A DNA stretch of 14,577 bases, taken from assembly GCA_902826385.1 (NCBI GenBank), contig CADEEU010000049.1:1-14577 (forward strand). The letters are read 5' to 3'. The notes under the pieces were generated by a model that saw nothing but the letters and a program-made list of their open reading frames with translations, was not told the origin of the DNA and searched no databases. The position numbers were made by a program, and so were the translations under genes. This DNA is from an uncultured Acidobacteriota bacterium (GTDB taxonomy: Bacteria; Acidobacteriota; Blastocatellia; Pyrinomonadales; Pyrinomonadaceae). Below, in pieces: positions 7,557-14,400 of the stretch (positions within the stretch are counted from its first letter, which is position 1; the number at the start of each line of letters is the position of its first letter).

Positions 7557-8353
7557 TACTTCGCGGTGTTGGCTGGGGCCGCGTTTGACGGCGGTGCGGT
7601 GTTGCCCGCCGCGGCCGGAGCATTTGCCGCTGGCTGTGTCTTTATAGCGTTCTGTATCTCGGCATCAATGACCTGTCTCAGGTTTGCAACCGTGATCGAC
7701 TGAAGCGGAATGCCCTTGCCGTTAACAAGCAGTGTCGGAGTCGAATCGACATTCATTCCGCGGCCACGCTGCATATCGGCATCTACTCTCGACCTTGCAT
7801 CGCGGCTCGCCAAATCTATCTTAAACCGCTCGACATCAAGCCCGATCTGCTGAACGTAGCCTTCCCAGATCTGTTTGTAATTTGGGCTGCCGGTCCAAGT
7901 TTGCTGGTTTTCGAACAAAAGGTTCTGCATCGCCCAGAATTTATTGCGGTCCTGCATACCAACGGCCTCAACAGCCGCAGCGGCTTCATAAGCCTTATCA
8001 TGCTGAGGAATCCCGAGCGGAAAATTGCGGAAGATAAAGCGGATCCGGCTGCCGTAAAGGGACTGTATTTCCTTCAACACCGGATGAACCGACGCACAGG
8101 CCGCACACTGAAAATCGGCGAACTCTTCGACGGTCACACTGGCCGTGGGCGAGCCCACCTGGTTGGGCGGTGTCGCACCCAGCGAAGCCGTAGCCGAGGT
8201 GTTGGCCCGGTTCGAATTGGTGTTCGTGTTTGCCCTGTTCGGATTCGGCTTCGACGAATTGTAATAAAAATAACCGCCGATAACGGCCGCCGCCAAAACG
8301 GCCCCGATGATAATCAATGGGAGATTGCTGCTTTTCTTGGGTTCTTTTTTCAT
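7556..8353 (-). CDS. Membrane-anchored DsbA-like thiol oxidoreductase (DSBA/thioredoxin_4)
   Basis: A 265-residue protein with a short Lys-rich cytoplasmic start and one anchor helix (about 11-32). An Asn/Thr/Ser-rich linker (about 33-56) leads to a DsbA/thioredoxin-fold domain (about 70-235). The active site is Cys83-Ala-Ala-Cys86 in DFQCAACASVHP, and the cis-proline loop is STPTLLVNG with Pro206. The motif FRNFPLG and the helical insertion between them fit the thioredoxin_4 subgroup. The last 30 residues are a low-complexity Ala/Pro/Asn tail. It should oxidise or shuffle disulfides in exported proteins, with the VKOR protein encoded immediately downstream as its recycling partner. The ATG at 8353 has only a weak ribosome-binding site (AGTAAGA). 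The gene starts 54 bases after dxs on the same strand and may share its transcript. Confidence 0.9.
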   Translation of the reverse strand: MKKEPKKSSNLPLIIIGAVLAAAVIGGYFYYNSSKPNPNRANTNTNSNRANTSATASLGATPPNQVGSPTASVTVEEFADFQCAACASVHPVLKEIQSLYGSRIRFIFRNFPLGIPQHDKAYEAAAAVEAVGMQDRNKFWAMQNLLFENQQTWTGSPNYKQIWEGYVQQIGLDVERFKIDLASRDARSRVDADMQRGRGMNVDSTPTLLVNGKGIPLQSITVANLRQVIDAEIQNAIKTQPAANAPAAAGNTAPPSNAAPANTAK

Positions 8354-8407
8354 TCTTACTGCGTGATCTGCCTATTTATTTTAAGTCGGCGCAACTTGGC
8401 CGTTGAG

Positions 8408-10336
8408 TTATTTAACCACTCTAAAACGTTTATTACCGCTTGATTTCCCGCTTATTGCTTCAAGGCCGTGCTTCACTTTTTCGGCGATGCCTTCGGCATT
8501 GAGGCCGTATTCCGCGAGCAAAACCTTCGGGTCGCCATGCGTTACTATCTCATCCGGAACGCCCATGCGAATCACAGAAAGTCCTTTCAAAAGATCTTTC
8601 TCTTCAAGAAATTCCATAACCGCCGAACCAAAGCCGCCAGCCAGATACGCTTCTTCGACCGTAACGATCAACTCATGTTCGCGGGCGAGCTCCTCGATCA
8701 ACTTTTCGTCCAGCGGTTTGACGAACCGGGCGTTTACGACGGTTGCCTGGATACCCGCAGCGGCCAAGGTCTCGGCCGCCTGCGCTGCCGCACTGACCAT
8801 CGAACCGTAGGCGATGATCGCTGCGTCTTTACCTTTACGCAGCACTTCGCCCTTGCCGATCTCGATCTTTTTCGGAGCCGAGCTTATATCGACGCCAAGT
8901 CCGTTCCCGCGCGGATATCTCAACGCGGCCGGTCCCGGATGTTCGATCGCGGTCAGCATCATATCTCGCATTTCGGCTTCGTCCTTCGGGGCCATCAAAA
9001 CGATGTTCGGGTATCCGCGAAAGTACGCGATGTCGAGCAGGCCATGATGCGTCGGCCCGTCCGCACCGACGATTCCGGCACGGTCCATCGCAAACGTGAC
9101 GTTCAGGTCCTGCAGACAGACGTCATGTATAACCTGGTCGAAGCCTCGCTGAAGAAAAGTCGAATAAATTGCGGCGACCGGCTTAAGTCCTTCGCAAGCC
9201 AATCCGGCACAAAAGGTAACCGCATGTTGTTCCGCAATGCCTACATCGAACGCCCTGTCCGGGAATTTTTCAAGCACTTTGTCGACGCCCGTGCCGTCCG
9301 GCATCGCGGCAGTCAGCGCAACGATCCTGTCGTCTTTCGCCATCAACTCGCACATTGTTTCGCCAAAGACCTGTGTATAGGTCGGCGCGGCTGCCTTGCT
9401 TGATTTATATGGCAGGCCGGTCTTAGGATCGAACGGTCCGGTCGCGTGGTAAGCGTAGTAATTCTTTTCCGGGTTCGGAAAGCCCTTTCCCTTAGTTGTT
9501 AATGCGTGAACGATGACCGGCCCATCATCGACCTTCTTGGCTTCCTCAAGAGCGGCGACCAGCATCGGAACGTTGTGCCCGTCTACATAGCCGATGTACT
9601 TAAACCCAAGTTCATTGACTAGGGCACCCGGCAGCACCGCCGCCGCGATCGCGTCTTTAACCGATTTCGCGGCGCTCCTAAGATGCTTGCCTATGCCAGG
9701 CACGCTTCCGAGAGCATCGCCAATCTCTTCTTTCCAGTGCTGGTAACTCTGCGCCTCTTTGATCCGGTTCAAATAACGGCTCAACGCGCCGACTGCCGGA
9801 GCGATCGACATCTCGTTGTCATTAAGCAGCACGATCAGCGGTGATTTCAAGTGCCCCGCCTGGTTTATCGCTTCCATAGCCATGCCGCCAGCCAGGCTGG
9901 AATCACCGATCAAAGCACAGACGTGGAAATCTTCTTTCTTGAGGTCCCGAGCGATTGCCATGCCCAATGCGGCCGACAAGGACGTCGACGCATGTCCAGC
10001 TCCGAATGTGTCGTATTCCGATTCGTCACGCCGAAGAAAACCGCTCAAACCGCCAGGCTGCTTTATAGTGTGAAGCTCATCGCGGCGGCCCGTAAGTATC
10101 TTGTGAGCATATGCCTGGTGGCCGACGTCCCAGACCAGGCGGTCGTTCGGCGTATCGAAAACATAGTGCATCGCCACAGCCAGTTCGACCGCGCCAAGGC
10201 TTGCACCGGTGTGCCCGCCAATGCGGGAACACGTGTCGATAATGAACTGCCTGATCTCATCGGCAACCTCTTGAAGGTCTTCGACCTTGAGTTGCCGAAG
10301 GTCGGCAGGAGAATTGATCTCGGAAATAAATCTCAT
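8408..10336 (-). CDS. dxs: 1-deoxy-D-xylulose-5-phosphate synthase
   Basis: About 642 residues, the usual length. The enzyme joins pyruvate and glyceraldehyde 3-phosphate, using thiamine diphosphate and Mg2+, in the first step of the MEP isoprenoid pathway; its product also feeds thiamine and pyridoxal synthesis. Counting from a TTG two codons upstream, the markers are: RIGGHTGASLG (His44), WDVGHQAY (His75), GAGHAST (His117) and the cofactor motif GDSSLAGGMA (146-155) with NDNEMS (174-179). The catalytic Glu371 is in AEQHAVTF, followed by DRAGIVGADGPTHHG (420-434) and a C-terminal transketolase domain beginning near IIAYGSMVSAA. The cofactor motif reads GDS where most relatives have GDG. The ATG at 10334-10336 gives the family-like start MRFISEIN. 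The TTG at 10340-10342 lies five bases from AAGGG and cannot be excluded. A good promoter precedes it. Confidence 0.97.
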   Translation of the reverse strand: MRFISEINSPADLRQLKVEDLQEVADEIRQFIIDTCSRIGGHTGASLGAVELAVAMHYVFDTPNDRLVWDVGHQAYAHKILTGRRDELHTIKQPGGLSGFLRRDESEYDTFGAGHASTSLSAALGMAIARDLKKEDFHVCALIGDSSLAGGMAMEAINQAGHLKSPLIVLLNDNEMSIAPAVGALSRYLNRIKEAQSYQHWKEEIGDALGSVPGIGKHLRSAAKSVKDAIAAAVLPGALVNELGFKYIGYVDGHNVPMLVAALEEAKKVDDGPVIVHALTTKGKGFPNPEKNYYAYHATGPFDPKTGLPYKSSKAAAPTYTQVFGETMCELMAKDDRIVALTAAMPDGTGVDKVLEKFPDRAFDVGIAEQHAVTFCAGLACEGLKPVAAIYSTFLQRGFDQVIHDVCLQDLNVTFAMDRAGIVGADGPTHHGLLDIAYFRGYPNIVLMAPKDEAEMRDMMLTAIEHPGPAALRYPRGNGLGVDISSAPKKIEIGKGEVLRKGKDAAIIAYGSMVSAAAQAAETLAAAGIQATVVNARFVKPLDEKLIEELAREHELIVTVEEAYLAGGFGSAVMEFLEEKDLLKGLSVIRMGVPDEIVTHGDPKVLLAEYGLNAEGIAEKVKHGLEAISGKSSGNKRFRVVK

Positions 10337-10372
10337 CGGCAAAAAATCCCTTGTTCGGAACTCAAACTGCGT

Positions 10373-10401
10373 ATTTTAGCCCGAAGGCGGCATAAAGTTA
10401 A
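10373..10401 (-). promoter_or_regulatory. Candidate housekeeping promoter of dxs
   Basis: On the - strand, TTAACT (10396-10401, four of six matches to TTGACA) is followed after exactly 17 bases by TAAAAT (10373-10378, five of six matches to TATAAT). Transcription would start near 10366, about 30 bases before the dxs start, leaving room for AAGGG at 10348-10352. The position in a divergent gap and the ideal spacer support it. Confidence 0.6.
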
Positions 10402-10551
10402 AATCCGTTCAGAACAAGATTTTAGACCAGATTCGTGTAATTTACATTTCTTTACGTTTCGGCTGCCCAAAATCTTTAGACTATAGCCGCCCTTCCCGCG
10501 TCAAAATACCGAAAGCAAAGGCTTTAATCCTGTAAAAATCGAGGTAAGAAG

Positions 10552-11088
10552 ATGTCATCAAAGTTTAAGTTAATTTCTGTATTCGCATTTGCGATGGTTT
10601 TGGCTTCATTTGCGACGGTCGCTTCCGCCCAGGAAACGGCCCAGCCGTCGAAAGACAGCGCCCAAAAGGCTGAGAAAATGGATCGAAAGGGCTTCGGACG
10701 GCACGGCGGGCCCGGAAAACGCTCTGGCCGCGAGTTTGGCGGCTTTCGCGGTCTGCACGGTATTGAGTTTACCGACGCTCAAAAGGAGCAGATCAAACAG
10801 ATCCGCGAGGCAAACAAGCCCGACGCGGCCGCGATGGAAGAAATGAAAGCGATCCACGACGCAAAGCGGGCTGGAACGATAACGGAAGAGCAGAAGACCC
10901 GAGCCAAAGCGCTTCGCGACCAAATGCGGGTCAAGGGCGAATCGGTCCACCAGCAAATACTCGCCGTCCTAACGCCGGAACAGCGTCAACAGATCGAAAC
11001 TCGCAAAGAAGAAATGCGGAAAAAAATGGAGGAACGTCGTCAGCTCCGGCAGCAGAAACCTGCTCAGCCCGCGAACGACAATAACTAG
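10552..11088 (+). CDS. Spy/CpxP-like periplasmic protein with LTxxQ repeats
   Basis: A 178-residue exported protein with a signal peptide cut after Ala26 (ASA-QET). A Gly/Arg/His-rich low-complexity stretch spans roughly 45-68. A highly charged helical domain carries two copies of the LTxxQ-type motif: FTDAQ (72-76) and LTPEQ (139-143). A Lys/Arg/Gln tail follows. Two such motifs about 65 residues apart are the hallmark of the Spy/CpxP family, small cradle-shaped ATP-independent chaperones, or stress sensors and metal-binding relatives, in the periplasm. Sequence alone does not separate these roles. ATG at 10552 follows GAGGT (10541-10545) with six bases of spacing. The gene diverges from dxs over a 209-base gap and ends in TAG just before a strong hairpin terminator. 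Confidence 0.8.
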   Translation: MSSKFKLISVFAFAMVLASFATVASAQETAQPSKDSAQKAEKMDRKGFGRHGGPGKRSGREFGGFRGLHGIEFTDAQKEQIKQIREANKPDAAAMEEMKAIHDAKRAGTITEEQKTRAKALRDQMRVKGESVHQQILAVLTPEQRQQIETRKEEMRKKMEERRQLRQQKPAQPANDNN

Positions 11089-11110
11089 CTTGGTACCGTG
11101 TTGATGTTCA

Positions 11111-11140
11111 AAAAAAGGTGGCTTTCGGGTCGCCTTTTTC
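11111..11140. terminator. Bidirectional intrinsic terminator
   Basis: An A run (11111-11116) and GGTGGC pair with GTCGCC and a T run (11134-11138), closing on a TTCG tetraloop. The stem includes two or three G-U type pairs. It sits between the convergent Spy-like gene (+, ends 11088) and mtnB (-, ends 11143). It gives a U tract on both strands (TTTTT on +, seven T on -), so it can end both transcripts. Confidence 0.88.
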
Positions 11141-11142
11141 GT

Positions 11143-11778
11143 TTAGTTTGCTTGAGTCTTTAACTGCCGCCCGATCACTTCGAACAAAAACTCAAAGATC
11201 TCAACATGCCGGCGGGCTTCGATGACACTTTCGCCCCAGGTGTACAGGCCATGGCGGCGAAGATATATGCCGTGTATGCCGTCGTTATCGCGCACGACGT
11301 TTTCGATTACATGCGACAAGGCAATGTAATCCTGCGAATTTTCGATGATCGGCACCTTTTCCGTGTGCTCGTGCGTATTCACACTCGCCAGGCCCTTTAA
11401 CATCTCATAACCGTCGATGTAGATTGCTCCCTGCTCGAAAAAGTGGTCCGAAAGGATCGTCCCCCAAACGGAATGCGTGTGCAGGATCGACCTCGCTTTC
11501 GGCATAAACCGGTAGATCGTCAAATGCAGCAGCGTTTCGGCGGACGGCTTGCCGAAGCCCTGTAAAATTTCGGCGTCGTCATCGAGTTCGAGAAAATTTG
11601 TCTCGTCCAGATTTCCCTTTTCGATGCCGCTCGCGGTGACGCAAATGCGCAGAGGTTTTCGCGCCAGCAGCATGCTGAAATTGCCGCTGGTGCCGAGCAC
11701 CCAGCCGCGACGATAAAATTCACGTCCCGCTTCCGCCATTTCAAGCGTCGATGCGGAAATGCTTGGTTTTCCAGCCAT
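11143..11778 (-). CDS. mtnB: Methylthioribulose-1-phosphate dehydratase
   Basis: A 211-residue class II aldolase/adducin-fold enzyme of the length expected for MtnB. It dehydrates 5-methylthioribulose 1-phosphate to the diketo compound in the methionine salvage pathway, in the cytosol. Readable family marks are RGWVLGTSGNFS (24-35), TASGIEKG (48-55), KPSAETLLHL (77-86) with Glu81, zinc ligands His100 and His102 in HTHSVWG, and His176 in RRHGLYTWG. The phrase HTHSVWGT and the RHGLYTWG ending separate MtnB from fuculose-phosphate and ribulose-phosphate aldolases. The ATG at 11778 has AGGA (11788-11791) nine to ten bases upstream. The gene follows the toxin-like pseudogene by 23 bases on the same strand. 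None of its pathway partners (mtnA, mtnC, mtnD and others) is in the window. Confidence 0.9.
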   Translation of the reverse strand: MAGKPSISASTLEMAEAGREFYRRGWVLGTSGNFSMLLARKPLRICVTASGIEKGNLDETNFLELDDDAEILQGFGKPSAETLLHLTIYRFMPKARSILHTHSVWGTILSDHFFEQGAIYIDGYEMLKGLASVNTHEHTEKVPIIENSQDYIALSHVIENVVRDNDGIHGIYLRRHGLYTWGESVIEARRHVEIFEFLFEVIGRQLKTQAN

Positions 11779-11801
11779 TTTATTATTTCCTGCCGAGATC
11801 C

Positions 11802-12161
11802 TTATGGCTCGACCAAGTGCTTTATTTCATCGACAACTTTTTCAAATAAATCATCCTTAACAAGGCTGAATTTTTTGAGTATCTTGTTTTGGTGAATCGT
11901 GAAGAGTTTATGGGCCTTAACGACCGAACTTTCCGGAAGGACACCTATCTCAAGATCGCTGCTTTCCAACTCAACCGAATAAGCATCTTTGTGCAGATTG
12001 CTCGTAATCACACAAACCAATACATCCTGAAAATTCTTGTTCTAGTCGTTAGTGGAAACTATCAGGACAGGCCTACGTTTCGAACTGCTAAGATCCGAAT
12101 AAGGAAACGGAACCAGGACGATTTCCCGCTGCTTATAATTTGTCCCACTCACTCGTTTCAT
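11802..12161 (-). pseudogene. MazF/PemK-like toxin interrupted by an in-frame TAG
   Basis: Read from ATG 12161, the frame encodes a 119-codon MazF/PemK-type endoribonuclease. It starts MKRVSGTNYKQREIVLVPFP, continues YSDLSSSKRRPVLIVSTND, and then meets TAG at 12042-12044. The same frame continues NKNFQDVLVCVITSNL and on to EIKHLVEP and TAA at 11802-11804. REIVLVPFPYSDL, KRRPVLIVS and VCVITSNL are the typical first half of the family, spanning the stop, so the two parts were one gene. The missing residue is probably Tyr (one base change from TAT or TAC), giving NDYN. TAG acts as a normal stop in neighbouring genes, so readthrough is unlikely. MazF-like toxins cut RNA and are held in check by the gene upstream, which overlaps this one by 29 bases. 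GTG at 12152 is an alternative start. GC is about 40 percent by hand count. Confidence 0.8.
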
Positions 12162-12351
12162 TCCCCCACGCCTGATCGACGGAGTATTCGGTTAGATCCT
12201 CAGTGAATTCGCCCATATACAGACCGTATTTTTCCTGATAAAGAAGATCCAGAAGCCTGTTGATCGTGTGCATAAGCTCCGTGTTTTTCAGCAGGGACAA
12301 TTCTTCCTTCAAGTCCTGATATTCTGTTACCGGCAACTGGATCGTCTGCAT
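12133..12351 (-). CDS. Putative antitoxin of a MazF/PemK-like pair
   Basis: A small acidic protein of 72 residues, starting MQTIQLPVTEYQDLKEEL and ending NETSEWDKL. It is mostly helical, with a Leu-rich middle (HTINRLLDLLYQ) and an acidic, aromatic C-terminal half, as in antitoxins that wrap a basic toxin. I do not recognise the exact family. The role is inferred from its place directly upstream of, and overlapping by 29 bases, a MazF/PemK-type toxin frame. The ATG at 12351 is preferred over a GTG three codons upstream, because AGGTGAGG (12355-12362) gives a normal ribosome-binding distance to the ATG and would overlap the GTG. It lies about 80 bases after acs. Base composition is AT-richer than acs, consistent with acquisition as a module. 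Confidence 0.6.
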   Translation of the reverse strand: MQTIQLPVTEYQDLKEELSLLKNTELMHTINRLLDLLYQEKYGLYMGEFTEDLTEYSVDQAWGNETSEWDKL

Positions 12352-12432
12352 AAACCTCACCTAAAGCCATTTTTGCACAGCCAGTATGAAACGACAAGAT
12401 TTTTGAAAGCAGTCGTTCCGGGTTTACCGAAG

Positions 12433-14385
12433 TCATTCTTCGTCCCGACGAAGCTTCTCAAGCACGGAAAGATCTTCCAATGTCGTTACGTCTCCCGCAA
12501 CCTTCGCACCCGACGCGATCTCGCGGAGCAAACGCCGCATTATTTTTCCCGAACGCGTCTTCGGCAACGCATCCGTGAATCGAATATCATCCGGCTTGGC
12601 CAATGCTCCGATCTCTTTCGCGACGTGGGCTCGAAGCTCGTTTTTCAAATCGTCGCCGCCCGCTCGCCCGCCTTCAAGTGTAACAAACGCGGCAATGGCC
12701 TGTCCTTTCAAATCGTCGGGCCGACCGACGACGGCCGCTTCTGCGACGGCTTCGTGAGACACGAGGGCCGATTCGACCTCGGCCGTTCCCAGCCGGTGGC
12801 CGCTGACGTTAATGACATCATCGACGCGGCCCATTATCCAGTAATAGCCGTGTTCATCACGACGGGCACCGTCGCCGGCAAAATAATATCCGGGAATTTC
12901 GGACCAATACGCTTGCTTGTACCGATCGTCGTCGCCCCACAGCGTTCTTAGCATCGACGGCCACGGATGTTTCACGACAAGATATCCGCCTTCGTTCACG
13001 CCGACCGGTTTGCCGGCCTTTGTGACGATATCCAGCAAGATGCCGGGAATAGGCCGCGTCGCTGTACCGGGAACCGTGGGCGTCGCACCCGGCAGCGGCG
13101 AGATCATGATGGTTCCGGTTTCGGTCTGCCACCATGTGTCGACAATTGGGCATTTCGCTTTGCCGATCACCTCGTGGTACCACATCCACGCTTCGGGATT
13201 GATCGGCTCGCCGACAGTGCCAAGCAGCCTTAACGAGGAAAGATCGTGTCTCAGGGGATACTGCTCGCCCCATTTTATAAACGCACGGATCGCAGTTGGG
13301 GCTGTGTAGAAGATGGTGATCTTGTGCCGCTCGATGATGTCCCAAAAGCGATCGAAGTCCGGATAGTTCGGGGCGCCCTCGTACATAAAAACCGTCGCAC
13401 CGTTTGCCAGCGGGCCGTAGACAACATAACTGTGTCCGGTCACCCATCCGATATCCGCCGTGCACCAGTAAACGTCCTCTTCCTTAAGGTCGAAAACAAT
13501 CTTCGACGTATACGCAGCCTGCGTCAGGTAGCCGCCGGTCGTGTGCAAGATGCCTTTCGGTTTTCCGGTAGTCCCGGACGTGTAAAGGATAAATAGCGGC
13601 TGCTCGGAATCTAAATGTTCGGCCGGACAATCAGCGTCAACCGTTTCGGTCAATTCATGCCACCAATGATCGCGGCCCTCACTCATCGAAACTTCCGACC
13701 CGGTGCGTTCGAAAACGATGATGTTCTCGACGCTTGGTGTATGCTCGGCGGCTTCGTCCACGATCGATTTAAGTTTGATCTCGGATCCGCGTCGATATCC
13801 GCCGTCCGCGGTCACGATAAGCTTGCACTGACCGTCATTGACACGATCGCGGATGGCGTCCGCCGAAAATCCCCCGAAAATGACTGTATGGGTAGCCCCG
13901 ATCCGCGCACAGGCAAGCATTGAGATCGCAAGTTCCGGCACCAGCGGCATGTACAATGCAACACGGTCACCCGTTTGCACACCCAGCTTTTTCATCACAT
14001 TCGCAAAGCGGCAAACTTCCGTATGCAACTGCGAATAGGTCAGCGTCCTCCGTTCACCGGGTTCGCCTTCCCAAATAAATGCCGGCTTGTCTTTGCGATG
14101 GGTCGCGAGATGCCTGTCCAGACAGTTGTAGGAGATATTCAGTTTCCCGCCAACGAACCATTTGGCAAAAGGCTCGTTCCATTCAAGTACCGAGTCCCAC
14201 TTTCGGAACCACTCCAGACTTTCCGCCTGCTTCGCCCAAAACGCTTGAGGGTCGGCTTCAGCCTCGGCATAGAGACGTTCGTATTCTTCAAAGCTTTTTA
14301 TGTGAGCATTGGCGGCAAAATTCGGCGGTGGTGGAAAAACGCGCGATTCGCTCAATACGGATTCGATAGCGGTGGTTTCGGACAT
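12433..14385 (-). CDS. acs: Acetyl-CoA synthetase (acetate-CoA ligase, AMP-forming)
   Basis: About 650 residues from the chosen start, matching the usual 650. The enzyme activates acetate with ATP to acetyl-AMP and then to acetyl-CoA in the cytosol. The motifs are in order: the N-terminal domain with FWAKQAESLEWF and WFVGGKLNISYNCLDRH, the P-loop ILYTSGTTGKPKGILHTTGG, then YWCTADIGWVTGHSY, the A5 motif TWWQTETGTIM, the hinge region GRVDDVINVSGHRLGTAEVE and the catalytic Lys in PKTRSGKIMRRLLRE. That Lys, about residue 614, is the one acetylated to switch off Acs in other bacteria. The reading frame extends upstream to ATG 14451, but MSETTAIESVL at 14385 is the family-like start. A TATAAT lies inside the extension, and no ribosome-binding site precedes any of the ATGs. 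Confidence 0.96.
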   Translation of the reverse strand: MSETTAIESVLSESRVFPPPPNFAANAHIKSFEEYERLYAEAEADPQAFWAKQAESLEWFRKWDSVLEWNEPFAKWFVGGKLNISYNCLDRHLATHRKDKPAFIWEGEPGERRTLTYSQLHTEVCRFANVMKKLGVQTGDRVALYMPLVPELAISMLACARIGATHTVIFGGFSADAIRDRVNDGQCKLIVTADGGYRRGSEIKLKSIVDEAAEHTPSVENIIVFERTGSEVSMSEGRDHWWHELTETVDADCPAEHLDSEQPLFILYTSGTTGKPKGILHTTGGYLTQAAYTSKIVFDLKEEDVYWCTADIGWVTGHSYVVYGPLANGATVFMYEGAPNYPDFDRFWDIIERHKITIFYTAPTAIRAFIKWGEQYPLRHDLSSLRLLGTVGEPINPEAWMWYHEVIGKAKCPIVDTWWQTETGTIMISPLPGATPTVPGTATRPIPGILLDIVTKAGKPVGVNEGGYLVVKHPWPSMLRTLWGDDDRYKQAYWSEIPGYYFAGDGARRDEHGYYWIMGRVDDVINVSGHRLGTAEVESALVSHEAVAEAAVVGRPDDLKGQAIAAFVTLEGGRAGGDDLKNELRAHVAKEIGALAKPDDIRFTDALPKTRSGKIMRRLLREIASGAKVAGDVTTLEDLSVLEKLRRDEE

Positions 14386-14394
14386 ATTACATAA

Positions 14395-14400
14395 ATTATA
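14395..14400 (-). promoter_or_regulatory. Candidate -10 box giving a leaderless acs mRNA
   Basis: A perfect TATAAT on the - strand ends nine bases before the acs ATG at 14385. Transcription starting six to eight bases downstream of it would begin two to four bases before the ATG or on it. This agrees with the lack of any Shine-Dalgarno sequence there. The -35 position is poor (TTCGCG at 17 bases), so the call rests mainly on the -10 match and its position. Confidence 0.4.

Noticed and set aside
8468..9403. 311-codon + strand frame opposite dxs
   Set aside because: It is fully antisense to strongly conserved Dxs motifs, and the translation is rich in Arg, His and Cys with no domain.
11802..12020. 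The 3' toxin part as an independent 72-residue gene starting at TTG 12020
   Set aside because: There is no ribosome-binding site, and the sequence continues upstream in the same frame through the TAG into recognisable MazF/PemK N-terminal sequence, so it is the back half of a broken gene.
12042..12044. TAG in the toxin as a recoded codon (for example pyrrolysine or suppressor readthrough)
   Set aside because: The anti-sigma, VKOR and Spy-like genes end with TAG as an ordinary stop, and no recoding signal is seen.
12390..12417. Inverted repeat AACGAC/GTCGTT after acs as a terminator
   Set aside because: The arms are only 6 bp with a 16-base loop and no T run follows on the - strand, so it does not meet the form of an intrinsic terminator.
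12268..12951. 227-codon + strand frame across the antitoxin start and the acs 3' end
   Set aside because: It is antisense to acs for most of its length with no start signal; a shadow of the GC-rich acs codons.
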